Shown here piece by piece: positions 8,103 to 14,691 of a stretch of 16,953 bases of DNA (positions are counted from its first letter, which is position 1; each line of letters starts with the position of its first letter). The notes beneath the pieces were generated by a model, which was given only the letters and a program-made list of their open reading frames with translations, made no database searches and was not told the DNA's origin. This DNA is from Clostridia bacterium (lineage in GTDB: Bacteria > Bacillota > Clostridia > Lachnospirales > CAG-274). The translations under genes were made by a program, and so were the position numbers. The stretch lies in contig JAUNPM010000010.1 in NCBI GenBank assembly GCA_030536675.1, forward strand, positions 1 to 16,953, read 5' to 3'.

Positions 8103-9341
8103 ATGGCAGTTATTGCGGTTTTGGGATACGGAACTGTAGGTTCCGGTGTTGTTGAGGTTATAAATGTGAACAGAGAGCGTATTGAGGCAAAGGCCGGTCA
8201 GCCTATTAATATTAAATATGTTCTTGACTTAAGGGATTTCCCGGGAGATCCTGTTCAGGATATTATAACACATAATTATGATGATATTTTAAACGATCCA
8301 GAAGTTGAGGTTGTTGTTGAGGTTATGGGTGGAATAAACCCTGCTTATACCTTTGTTAAAGGTGCTTTAAATAAGGGCAAAAGTGTTTGTACGTCAAATA
8401 AGGAGCTTGTGGCTGCTCACGGCGGAGAGCTTATGAGAATAGCAAAGGAAAACAATGTTAATTTCCTTTATGAGGCATCTGTCGGAGGCGGTATACCTAT
8501 TATAAGACCTATTAACAGAAGTATGACATCTGATAAAATAGAAGAAATAAAGGGCATTTTAAACGGTACAACAAATTATATGCTTACAAAAATGACTGCG
8601 GAAAACCTTGAATATGCTGATGTGTTGAAAAATGCTCAGGAAAAGGGATATGCAGAGAGAAATCCTGCTGCAGATGTGGAGGGCTTTGACGCCTGCAGAA
8701 AAATAGCAATACTTGCTTCTTTGGCTACTGAAAAAACAGTAGGCTATGATGATATATATACTGAAGGCATTACAAACATATCAAAGACAGATATAGATTA
8801 TGTAAAGAAAATGGGCGGAGAGGTCAAGCTCCTTGCAAGAGCTAAATTTGACGGAGATAAGGTTTGGGCAATGGTTGCACCTACTATAGTTATGCCTGAA
8901 AATCCTTTAAGTATGGTTAGTGATGTGTTTAATGCAATACTTCTTAAGGGCAATATGCTTGGAGATGTAATGTTTTACGGCAAGGGTGCGGGAAAGCTCC
9001 CAACTGCAAGCGCTGTGGTATCAGACATTGTGGAGGCTGTTAAGCACAAAAACATTAATTTGGGTATAGGCTGGAGCGAGGACAAGCAGGAGCTTATAAG
9101 CATTGATGATGTGAATGTAAGAAAATTTGTGAGAGTTGAATATAATAGCATTGAAGAGGCTAAGGCTGATGTTAAAAAAATATTCGGCACAGACAAATTT
9201 ATGGAATATTTTGAAGAGGACAATGAGTTTGCTTTTGTTACAAATGAAGAAAAGGAAAGCGAAATAAATGAAAAACTCAGTCAATTAATAAACTGTAAGG
9301 GTATTGCCGGTATCCTTAACACTATAAGAATAGAAGGCTAG
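8103..9341 (+). CDS. hom: Homoserine dehydrogenase
   Basis: This enzyme reduces aspartate semialdehyde to homoserine with NAD(P)H, the branch toward threonine and methionine. The 412 residues start with a Rossmann motif, VLGYGTVGSG (6-15). TSNKEL (98-103), EASVGGGIPI (124-133), GILNGTTNYM (151-160), AERNPAADVEGFDACRK (184-200) and GKGAGKLPTASAVVSD (293-308) match the family. Residues 340-412 form a C-terminal ACT-like domain, the usual site of threonine feedback. GGGAG overlaps the end of the preceding gene, leaving a 7-base gap, so translation is closely linked. lysC follows by 10 bases. Confidence 0.97.
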   Translation: MAVIAVLGYGTVGSGVVEVINVNRERIEAKAGQPINIKYVLDLRDFPGDPVQDIITHNYDDILNDPEVEVVVEVMGGINPAYTFVKGALNKGKSVCTSNKELVAAHGGELMRIAKENNVNFLYEASVGGGIPIIRPINRSMTSDKIEEIKGILNGTTNYMLTKMTAENLEYADVLKNAQEKGYAERNPAADVEGFDACRKIAILASLATEKTVGYDDIYTEGITNISKTDIDYVKKMGGEVKLLARAKFDGDKVWAMVAPTIVMPENPLSMVSDVFNAILLKGNMLGDVMFYGKGAGKLPTASAVVSDIVEAVKHKNINLGIGWSEDKQELISIDDVNVRKFVRVEYNSIEEAKADVKKIFGTDKFMEYFEEDNEFAFVTNEEKESEINEKLSQLINCKGIAGILNTIRIEG

Positions 9342-9351
9342 GAGGCAAATT

Positions 9352-10572
9352 ATGTTAATTGTAAAAAAGTTCGGCGGTTCTTCAGTGGCAAACGCCGAAA
9401 GAATTAATCATGTGGCTCAGACTATTGTAAACAGTTACAAAGAAGGCAACAAAGTTGTTGTTGTGCTTAGTGCTCAGGGTGATACAACAGATGAGCTTAT
9501 TGAAAAGGCAAATGAAATAAATCCAAATGCCAGCAAAAGGGAAATGGATATGCTTCTTGCAACAGGCGAGCAGCAGTCTGTTGCGCTTATGGCAATGGCT
9601 ATTGAAAAGCTGGGATACCCTGTAATATCTCTTAATGCTTTCCAGTGTAAGATATATTCTACGTCTACTTACAGTAATGCAAGAATAAAGGATATTTCAA
9701 CGGAAAGAATCAACAATGAGCTTGAAAGAAAGAACATTGTTATTATTACAGGCTTCCAAGGGGTAAACAGACATCTTGATGTTACTACCTTGGGAAGAGG
9801 TGGTTCAGATACTTCTGCCGTGGCTCTTGCCGCAAAGCTGGGTGCTGATTTGTGCGAAATATATACGGATGTTGACGGAGTTTATACCTGTGACCCGAGA
9901 ATAGTTAAAACCGCTAAAAAATTGGATGAAATTACTTACGATGAAATGCTTGAACTTGCAAGTTTAGGTGCTAAGGTACTTCACAATCGTTCTGTTGAGC
10001 TTGCAAAGAAATACAGTGTAAATTTAGTTGTACGCAGCTCAATGACTGACGCTGAAGGTACTGTTGTTAAGGAGGATGTAAAAGTGGAAAGAATGTTGGT
10101 AAACGGTGTTGCCGTTGATAAGGATGTTGCCAGAATTGCTGTAATGGGTGTTAAGGACGAACCCGGTATTGCGTTTAAAATTTTCTCTCTTTTAAGTAAG
10201 GCAAAAATAAGTGTAGACCTTATTATTCAGTCTATAGGCAGGGATTCAAGCAAGGATATTTCATTTACCGTAACAAGAGGTGACAGAAAAGAGGCTGTTG
10301 AAATATTAGAGGCAAATAAGGGTAAGCTTGGATTTGAGTCAATAAGCTACAATGACAGTGTTGCAAAGGTTTCTGCTGTAGGCGCAGGTATGGCAACTAA
10401 TCCCGGTGTTGCATCAATGATGTTTGAGGCAATATATGATGTGGGAATAAATGTAAAAATGATCTCAACATCAGAAATTAAAATAACTGTTCTTGTAAGT
10501 GATAAGGACGCTGACAGAGCTGCTGTTGCAATACACGATAAATTTATGGACGCAGGTATGCAGATCGGTTAA
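9352..10572 (+). CDS. lysC: Aspartokinase (lysC-type, two ACT domains)
   Basis: Aspartokinase phosphorylates aspartate, the first committed step to lysine, threonine and methionine. The 406-residue protein has KKFGGSSVANAERI (5-18), TGEQQS (71-76), TLGRGGSDTSAVALAAKLGA (146-165), YTDVDGVYTCDPRIV (171-185) and ASLGAKVLHNRSVELA (203-218). The C-terminal third holds two ACT domains, including VKDEPGIAFKIFSLL (267-281) and STSEIKI (372-378). Length and layout match the Bacillus lysine-sensitive alpha-beta enzyme. AGGAGG at 9340-9345 overlaps the hom stop codon. A second strong ribosome binding site lies inside the gene before codon 245. Confidence 0.97.
   Translation: MLIVKKFGGSSVANAERINHVAQTIVNSYKEGNKVVVVLSAQGDTTDELIEKANEINPNASKREMDMLLATGEQQSVALMAMAIEKLGYPVISLNAFQCKIYSTSTYSNARIKDISTERINNELERKNIVIITGFQGVNRHLDVTTLGRGGSDTSAVALAAKLGADLCEIYTDVDGVYTCDPRIVKTAKKLDEITYDEMLELASLGAKVLHNRSVELAKKYSVNLVVRSSMTDAEGTVVKEDVKVERMLVNGVAVDKDVARIAVMGVKDEPGIAFKIFSLLSKAKISVDLIIQSIGRDSSKDISFTVTRGDRKEAVEILEANKGKLGFESISYNDSVAKVSAVGAGMATNPGVASMMFEAIYDVGINVKMISTSEIKITVLVSDKDADRAAVAIHDKFMDAGMQIG
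10084..10572 (+). CDS. Internal in-frame start: predicted aspartokinase beta subunit
   Basis: AAGGAGGA (10069-10076) inside lysC matches the 16S anti-Shine-Dalgarno sequence and lies 7 bases before an in-frame GTG at 10084 (codon 245). Initiation there would give a 162-residue protein consisting only of the two ACT domains. B. subtilis aspartokinase II is known to be alpha2beta2, with a beta subunit of about 163 residues made from an in-phase internal start in the same gene. The agreement in position and length supports the same arrangement here. An ATG at 10093 is an alternative start but is more distant from the site. Confidence 0.65.
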   Translation: MERMLVNGVAVDKDVARIAVMGVKDEPGIAFKIFSLLSKAKISVDLIIQSIGRDSSKDISFTVTRGDRKEAVEILEANKGKLGFESISYNDSVAKVSAVGAGMATNPGVASMMFEAIYDVGINVKMISTSEIKITVLVSDKDADRAAVAIHDKFMDAGMQIG

Positions 10573-10610
10573 TCACACTTTTTAAAAAATGTAATATATT
10601 ATAATTAGGT

Positions 10611-10704
10611 GTTAAGGGCAATCCCCTCTCCCTTAACCTGTGGAGGAATTAAATTTTCTCCTCTTATAAAAAACGGCATTGCTTTACGGTGATGCTGTTT
10701 TTTT
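10611..10704 (+). ncRNA. Candidate small RNA or structured lysC 3' UTR
   Basis: TATAAT at 10600-10605 is placed to start a transcript near 10611, but its -35 region is poor. Three successive hairpins follow: GTTAAGGG (10611-10618) with CCCTTAAC (10630-10637), a perfect 8-bp stem; GAGGA (10643-10647) with TCCTC (10659-10663); and the terminator. The first loop is CAATCCCCTCT, a C-rich loop of the kind that Gram-positive small RNAs use to bind ribosome binding sites. I recognise no known RNA family. It could instead be processed from the operon mRNA or act as an attenuator for the downstream oxidoreductase. Confidence 0.4.
10668..10704 (+). terminator. Strong rho-independent terminator
   Basis: A 12-bp stem pairs 10668-10679 (AAAAAACGGCAT) with 10692-10703, with one G-T wobble and a 12-base loop, and ends in a run of T. 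It ends the operon transcript and any small RNA that begins near 10611. Confidence 0.85.
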
Positions 10705-10722
10705 ATTATATATTAACGGGAA

Positions 10723-10751
10723 AAATATTGGGGTAAAATAAAATATTGGGG
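10723..10751 (+). repeat. Short direct repeat AAATATTGGGG
   Basis: AAATATTGGGG occurs at 10723-10733 and again at 10741-10751, an 18-base period. It lies between the terminator and the likely oxidoreductase promoter, where it could be a pair of regulator half-sites. No regulator can be named. Confidence 0.5.
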
Positions 10752-10760
10752 CAGATTTAA

Positions 10761-10789
10761 TTGCAGGAAGTGAAATTTTAGGTTAAAAT
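10761..10789 (+). promoter_or_regulatory. Possible promoter of the Gfo/Idh/MocA gene
   Basis: TTGCAG (10761-10766) and TAAAAT (10784-10789) are 17 bases apart, and TATAGT at 10793-10798 is an alternative -10. The -35 box is weak. A promoter is expected here because a strong terminator lies upstream. Confidence 0.4.
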
Positions 10790-10833
10790 ATATATAGTAA
10801 AGTTATAAGTGAGAAAATAAGGAGGAAAATTTT

Positions 10834-11841
10834 ATGGTAAGATGTGCAATAGTGGGACTTGGTGTGCAGGGTAAAAAATATGCAAAAATTATATATGGTG
10901 GAGAAATTGAAAATATGGAGCTTGTGGGAGTTGTGGCAAGATCCGAAAAAACAAGTGAGTGGGCAGAGGAAAATATACCGGGGGTCAAAATATATGCCGA
11001 TTGTGAGCAGCTTTTTAACAACAGTATAGGTTTTGACGCTGTTATAATAACTACTCCACACAAAAGTCATCCGGAAATTGCAATTATGGCTTTTGAAAAG
11101 GGAAAGGGTGTACTTTGTGACAAGCCCTCGGGCATAAGCGTGAGAGAGGTTGAAAAAATGAATAAAATGTCGGAAGGATACCCTTTTGCAATGATGTTTA
11201 ATAACAGAATACAGCCTGTTTACAAGTGGATAAAGGAGAGTTTGGAGAAAAAGGAAATTGGCAATGTTAAGAGAATACTTTTTGAAAGCAGTAAAAATTT
11301 GAGAACACAGCACTATCACAATTCGTCGGGCTGGAGAAGTACTTGGGAAGGAGAGGGTGGAGGTGCTCTCATTAATCAAGGACAGCATTTGCTTGATTTG
11401 TGGTGCTGGTATTTCGGTATGCCTGAAAAGGTGACGGGAAATATATGTTACGGAAAATACAATGACTTTGATGTGGATGATGAAGCTACAATTATTATGA
11501 AATATAAGGACAAGAGCGGCGTTTTTATAATTTCAACGGGCGAGCCTATGGGTGATGACAGAATTGAAATAATTGGGACCGAGGGGAAAATAGTTGCTGA
11601 GGGAAATAATGTCAAGCTGTGGAAGTATGAAAACAGCATTGAGTATATAAAAAATGCCTGTGTAAATAACGGAGATGCTTTAAAGGGAAATGCAGAGGAA
11701 ATGTATTTTGCTCCCGAAAAAAATCCATATAATATTATGCTTAAAAATTTTGCCGATTATGTTGAGGGAAGAGCCGAGCCTGTGGCAAAGGGCATTGAGG
11801 GAATCTATCCCCTTAAGATATGTAAAGCAGTATACAAATAA
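10834..11841 (+). CDS. Gfo/Idh/MocA-family oxidoreductase
   Basis: The 335-residue protein is an NAD(P)-dependent dehydrogenase of sugars, inositols or related polyols. It has an N-terminal Rossmann motif (GLGVQG, 8-13), the family's E/D-K-P motif as CDKPSG (95-100), and GGGALINQGQHLLDLWCW (175-192), which corresponds to the GG-x3-D-x-G-x-H-x2-D substrate motif with Asn in place of the first Asp. The substrate cannot be predicted. AAGGAGGA at 10819-10826 lies 7 bases before the ATG. It stands alone between two terminators, with no sugar transport or kinase gene nearby to indicate a pathway. Confidence 0.92.
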   Translation: MVRCAIVGLGVQGKKYAKIIYGGEIENMELVGVVARSEKTSEWAEENIPGVKIYADCEQLFNNSIGFDAVIITTPHKSHPEIAIMAFEKGKGVLCDKPSGISVREVEKMNKMSEGYPFAMMFNNRIQPVYKWIKESLEKKEIGNVKRILFESSKNLRTQHYHNSSGWRSTWEGEGGGALINQGQHLLDLWCWYFGMPEKVTGNICYGKYNDFDVDDEATIIMKYKDKSGVFIISTGEPMGDDRIEIIGTEGKIVAEGNNVKLWKYENSIEYIKNACVNNGDALKGNAEEMYFAPEKNPYNIMLKNFADYVEGRAEPVAKGIEGIYPLKICKAVYK

Positions 11842-11846
11842 ATTTA

Positions 11847-11889
11847 AAAAAATATCCTCAAAGGCTTTTATATGCCGAGGATATTTTTT
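11847..11889. terminator. Bidirectional terminator
   Basis: A perfect 13-bp stem pairs 11847-11859 (AAAAAATATCCTC) with 11877-11889, giving a T-run on both strands. A small GGC/GCC stem can form inside the loop. It separates the oxidoreductase gene from the convergent TSUP operon. Confidence 0.88.
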
Positions 11890-11890
11890 G

Positions 11891-12259
11891 TTATGCGCCT
11901 GTCTTAGTTGAAATGCCTTTTTTTATTTCCAGAATACCCAAAACAAACAGAAAAATGCCGAAGGCTTTACGCAAAAGTGAAGGATCTAAAAAATTCATAA
12001 TTATTGAACCTGTGACTGCTCCTGCCAGCCCCCATAAAATAAGAGGCTTTAAATTGGATTTTTCAATGTTTTTATTTTTAATATGGGTTATTAGTGCAAT
12101 TACGGCAGTAGGTATAAAGTAAAAGAGATTTATTGCCTGTGCGGTTTTCTGCTCCATATCCATAAATATTGAAAGAGCGGGTATAAGAATCGTTCCGCCT
12201 CCTATACCCATACCGCTTATTATGCCTGATAAAAAGCCTGTTACAATTAATATAATCAT
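11891..12259 (-). CDS. Half-size TauE/SafE (TSUP) permease, second partner
   Basis: The start at 12259 gives 122 residues beginning MIILIVTGFLSG. The frame is open further upstream to 12319, but those residues are hydrophilic and run through the neighbouring gene. The protein has about four hydrophobic helices and the TSUP signature GMGIGGGTILIP near residues 16-27. Usual family members are near 250 residues and contain two copies of this four-helix unit, so this is one half. TSUP proteins move sulfite, sulfonates or similar organic anions; the substrate here is unknown. The ATG overlaps the stop of the first half as ATGA, so the two should be made in equal amounts and pair in the membrane. 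Confidence 0.88.
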   Translation of the reverse strand: MIILIVTGFLSGIISGMGIGGGTILIPALSIFMDMEQKTAQAINLFYFIPTAVIALITHIKNKNIEKSNLKPLILWGLAGAVTGSIIMNFLDPSLLRKAFGIFLFVLGILEIKKGISTKTGA

Positions 12260-12603
12260 TTTATCACCATTTTTGCAGCTGCTATAAGCATAAAGCCGCC
12301 GAATATAATGTGAAGCCACTTACCTGAAAATTTACTTAGAATTTTAGCGCCTGTGTAACCGCCCGGAATACCGCCTATGCATACGTATAAAAGTGCCTGC
12401 CACGGTATATTTACCTTAAATACATATATGAGAGCGCTTATGACGGAAAGAGGCAGAATAACCGCTATGGCTGTGGCGTGAGCCTTGTGTTCTTCTGTTT
12501 TTAAAATACGTTCCATTCCCGGAACAAGTATGGTGCCTCCTCCCGCTCCGAAAAAACCGTTGGCAAAGCCTGTGACTATGCCTAGAATACCTGACTTATT
12601 CAT
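12256..12603 (-). CDS. Half-size TauE/SafE (TSUP) permease, first partner
   Basis: This 115-residue membrane protein carries the TSUP signature GFFGAGGGTILVPGM near residues 16-30 and about four hydrophobic helices. It matches the N-terminal half of a standard TauE/SafE permease. Its stop overlaps the start of the second half by ATGA. The only ribosome binding site is GGTGA at 12640-12636, which forms the descending arm of a hairpin whose T-run leads directly into the ATG, so translation may be limited when the hairpin forms. Together with its partner it probably makes a heterodimeric eight-helix transporter. Confidence 0.88.
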   Translation of the reverse strand: MNKSGILGIVTGFANGFFGAGGGTILVPGMERILKTEEHKAHATAIAVILPLSVISALIYVFKVNIPWQALLYVCIGGIPGGYTGAKILSKFSGKWLHIIFGGFMLIAAAKMVIK

Positions 12604-12604
12604 A

Positions 12605-12646
12605 AAAAAATCACCATAGTTATTATGTAACGTAAGGTGATTTTTT
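12605..12646 (-). terminator. Terminator-like hairpin containing the TSUP ribosome binding site
   Basis: AAAAAATCACC (12605-12615) pairs with GGTGATTTTTT (12636-12646) on the plus strand, and GTTA/TAAC (12619-12622 with 12628-12631) pairs inside. Read on the minus strand, it follows the nucleotidyltransferase stop and ends in T residues just before the TSUP ATG. It can terminate upstream transcripts and also hide the GGTGA of the next gene. Confidence 0.75.
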
Positions 12647-12653
12647 ATACAAA

Positions 12654-13298
12654 TTAAATTTTACCGTTTATAATATCCCCTGACCATTGCAAAAGCTGTT
12701 CAGACGCCTTATCAAAATCTTTTTCATAAAACTTGTCAAAATAATTTGTCAGAATTGTCAGATCAAGGTCTGTAAGACAGTGGACAAGCTCGTGTATTCT
12801 TTTGACATATTTTCCTTTTTTGTAATAATATTTTGCCTGAAGAGCAAAACAGACTTCTTTGTAAAGAACCTTTAATATACCGGTGTCTTTTTCGTGAAGT
12901 GCGTTATGAATACAGGCGTGATAAATATTGCAGGCATCAGCTTTGCAGGAACGCCAAGCATCGTCTTTTCTTATTCTACCGCTTAACCAGCTTAAATCAC
13001 CGTAAAGTGCGTTTGTATCGTGGTAAAATTGAAATAAATCGGAAGGGCTCCAATTTGAAAGCTCTTTTTTTCCTGATATAAAACCGCATATTTTGTCACG
13101 GTGTTCAAGAGGTGATATTGTTTTCTCATAGGTTTTAAGGTCTTGATAGGTGAAGTTATCAAGTATTACAACAACGTCAATATCGCTGCTTTCGGTGGCT
13201 TCTTCTCTTCCGTAGCTGCCTTGTATCCCTATAAAAACCACACGGTCTTTAAATGTGTCAAGTATGGTGTTTTTAAAGTTTTCAAGCCATATTTTCAT
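12654..13298 (-). CDS. Nucleotidyltransferase-domain protein with helical C-terminal domain
   Basis: The 214-residue protein begins with a polymerase-beta-type nucleotidyltransferase domain. GSYGREEATESSDIDVVV (27-44) gives the G-S-x10-D-x-D motif with metal-binding D39 and D41. A third acidic residue on the later strand (DKICGFISG) is not obvious. Residues about 120-210 are helical, with YYKKGKYVKRIHELVHCL (157-174), which resembles the HEPN-type domain that often partners such enzymes; R167-x5-H173 loosely fits its R-x4-6-H motif. Substrates of the family include antibiotics, tRNA and proteins; none can be chosen here. GGGAGGAG precedes the ATG. It follows nth by 39 bases in the same direction. 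Confidence 0.8.
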   Translation of the reverse strand: MKIWLENFKNTILDTFKDRVVFIGIQGSYGREEATESSDIDVVVILDNFTYQDLKTYEKTISPLEHRDKICGFISGKKELSNWSPSDLFQFYHDTNALYGDLSWLSGRIRKDDAWRSCKADACNIYHACIHNALHEKDTGILKVLYKEVCFALQAKYYYKKGKYVKRIHELVHCLTDLDLTILTNYFDKFYEKDFDKASEQLLQWSGDIINGKI

Positions 13299-13337
13299 AG
13301 TTATCTCCTCCCTTTGGTTTATAATGCTTAATGATTG

Positions 13338-13991
13338 TTATATTGTGCTTTGGTAGTAGTCGCAGTCTTTATTAAGAAGGCAGTTTTCACAGTCGGGCTT
13401 TCTTGCCTTGCATATGGTTCTTCCGTGGGCTATTATTTGGGTGTTGTATCTTCCCCAATGGTCTTGAGGGAAAATGTCCATAAGCTGAAATTCAATTTTA
13501 ACAGGATCATCACAATTAACAAATCCAAGTTTGTTGCTTATTCTTTTTACGTGAGTATCCACAACTATACTGGGAATATGAAAAATATGTGTTCTTACTA
13601 CGTTTGCCGTTTTTCTCCCCACTCCCGCAAGTCCTGTTAATTTGTCAATATCAGAGGGAAGCTCTCCGTTATAGTCAGATAAAAGCTGTTGAGAGGCTGA
13701 TATTATGTTTTTGGCTTTATTGTGATAAAATCCCGTGGAATGTATATCTTTTTCAAGCTCTTTAAGGTTTGCGGAGGCAAAGTCATTAAGACTTGTGTAT
13801 TTTTTAAATAATTTATCTGTTACCATATTTACACGATCGTCGGTGCATTGTGCTGAGAGCATAGTAGCTATTAAAAGCTCATAGGGCTTTGAATAATGAA
13901 GATAGCATTTATCTTCTGTCGGGTATATGGAGTCAAGAAGTGAAAGCACATTTTTGACTTTGGTATTTATTGTATTAGGTTTTTCAGCCAT
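13338..13991 (-). CDS. nth: Endonuclease III, base-excision repair glycosylase/AP lyase
   Basis: Endonuclease III removes oxidised pyrimidines from DNA and cleaves the abasic site. The 217-residue protein has the helix-hairpin-helix LTGLAGVGRKTANVV (118-132) with catalytic Lys127, the catalytic Asp145 in VVDTHVKR, and an iron-sulfur loop with C194-x6-C201-x2-C204-x5-C210 for a 4Fe-4S cluster. Length is normal. GGGGAGGA precedes the ATG. It is the first gene after a consensus promoter and probably heads a transcript with the nucleotidyltransferase. Confidence 0.97.
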   Translation of the reverse strand: MAEKPNTINTKVKNVLSLLDSIYPTEDKCYLHYSKPYELLIATMLSAQCTDDRVNMVTDKLFKKYTSLNDFASANLKELEKDIHSTGFYHNKAKNIISASQQLLSDYNGELPSDIDKLTGLAGVGRKTANVVRTHIFHIPSIVVDTHVKRISNKLGFVNCDDPVKIEFQLMDIFPQDHWGRYNTQIIAHGRTICKARKPDCENCLLNKDCDYYQSTI

Positions 13992-14027
13992 TAATTTTTT
14001 CCTCCCCGTAAAAAAATCCGTAATTTA

Positions 14028-14056
14028 ATTATAGTTGACTTGACAAGTACTGTCAA
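14028..14056 (-). promoter_or_regulatory. Perfect consensus promoter of nth
   Basis: On the minus strand, TTGACA (14056-14051) and TATAAT (14033-14028) are 17 bases apart, both exact. The -10 lies 37 bases before the nth ATG. Its -35 lies inside the spacer of the opposing promoter. Confidence 0.85.
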
Positions 14057-14069
14057 TATTGTTTATAAT
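14040..14069 (+). promoter_or_regulatory. Consensus promoter for the small membrane protein
   Basis: TTGACA (14040-14045) and TATAAT (14064-14069) are 18 bases apart. It overlaps the nth promoter head to head, so the two -35 boxes form the inverted repeat TTGACA-N5-TGTCAA. Confidence 0.75.
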
Positions 14070-14167
14070 CAATTTAGTAAGCAAATTAAGTTTTGTTTGT
14101 AAGAATTACGGTTAATTTAATAAAAAGTTAAGCGAAAATTCATTATTTATGAAAGGAGGAAGGCAAT

Positions 14168-14332
14168 GTGAGTTGGGGTGACTGGCTTATATTAATTGTT
14201 GTTATTATTGCAGCTGTTGCAGGAGTTCTTATTTTCTTAAATAAAAAGGCTTATAAGAAAATGAATGAGCAGAATGAAATGATCGAACAGAGTAAAATGC
14301 TTCAAACTGCTTATATTATAGACAAGAGATAA
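14168..14332 (+). CDS. Small single-pass membrane protein, 5' part of a frame-broken gene
   Basis: AAAGGAGGA (14152-14160) lies 7 bases before GTG at 14168; the ATG at 14166 is followed at once by TGA. The 54-residue product begins MSWGDWLILIVVIIAAVAG, a membrane anchor, then a charged helix ending TAYIIDKR. The next frame opens as this one closes and continues with a basic globular segment and a Lys-rich tail. The simplest reading is one gene of about 154 codons interrupted by a +1 frame change. Similar single-helix proteins of about this size exist in Clostridia as far as I recall, but I cannot name the family. It could also be a genuine short protein. Confidence 0.65.
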   Translation: MSWGDWLILIVVIIAAVAGVLIFLNKKAYKKMNEQNEMIEQSKMLQTAYIIDKR

Positions 14333-14375
14333 AATATCAAATGTAACTTCTTTACCCAAAATAGTTACAGAGCAA

Positions 14376-14633
14376 ATGCCTAAGTGGAGCCGATTTATGA
14401 AAATGTACTTTGTAAAGGTCAAAATCGGTCCTAAGATAGCTACACTTATTGCTGATAAGCGTGTTTATAATGCTTTGCCTGTGAAAAAATCCGTAAAGAT
14501 CGAAATCGCAGGACTTTATATTGTAAATATGATCGGTATGAAAACTCCAGAGCAGCTTAAGGAAATGGAAAAATCCAAAAAAGAAAAAGCTAAGGAAGAG
14601 AAAAAAGCAGCAAAAGCAAATAAGAAAAAATAA
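14376..14633 (+). CDS. 3' part of the frame-broken membrane protein gene
   Basis: From the first ATG this frame encodes 85 residues, but it is open from 14322 and contains coding-like sequence before that ATG (VTSLPKIVTEQ). No good ribosome binding site precedes 14376, and there is no GTG or TTG between 14322 and 14376. This argues that the segment is normally translated as a continuation of the upstream frame. The central part (KIGPKIATLIADKRVYNALP) looks folded, and the end is a run of Lys, Glu and Ala as in a flexible or coiled tail. Function is unknown. Confidence 0.6.
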   Translation: MPKWSRFMKMYFVKVKIGPKIATLIADKRVYNALPVKKSVKIEIAGLYIVNMIGMKTPEQLKEMEKSKKEKAKEEKKAAKANKKK

Positions 14634-14691
14634 TATGTAATTTAATTATTAGTCTTTTCATATAATTACCTATAAATAATGAGGAGTTATT

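Noticed and set aside
10783..11388. 201-codon open frame on the minus strand
   Set aside because: It is fully antisense to the Gfo/Idh/MocA gene, rich in Ser, Phe, His and Leu as expected of a shadow frame, and has no recognisable domain.
12260..12319. Longer start for the second TSUP half
   Set aside because: The extra 20 residues are hydrophilic and lie within the first half's gene; the ATGA overlap start is better.
14149..14180. Short leader peptide overlapping the ribosome binding site before 14168
   Set aside because: The ten-codon frame has no ribosome binding site of its own and no run of regulatory codons.
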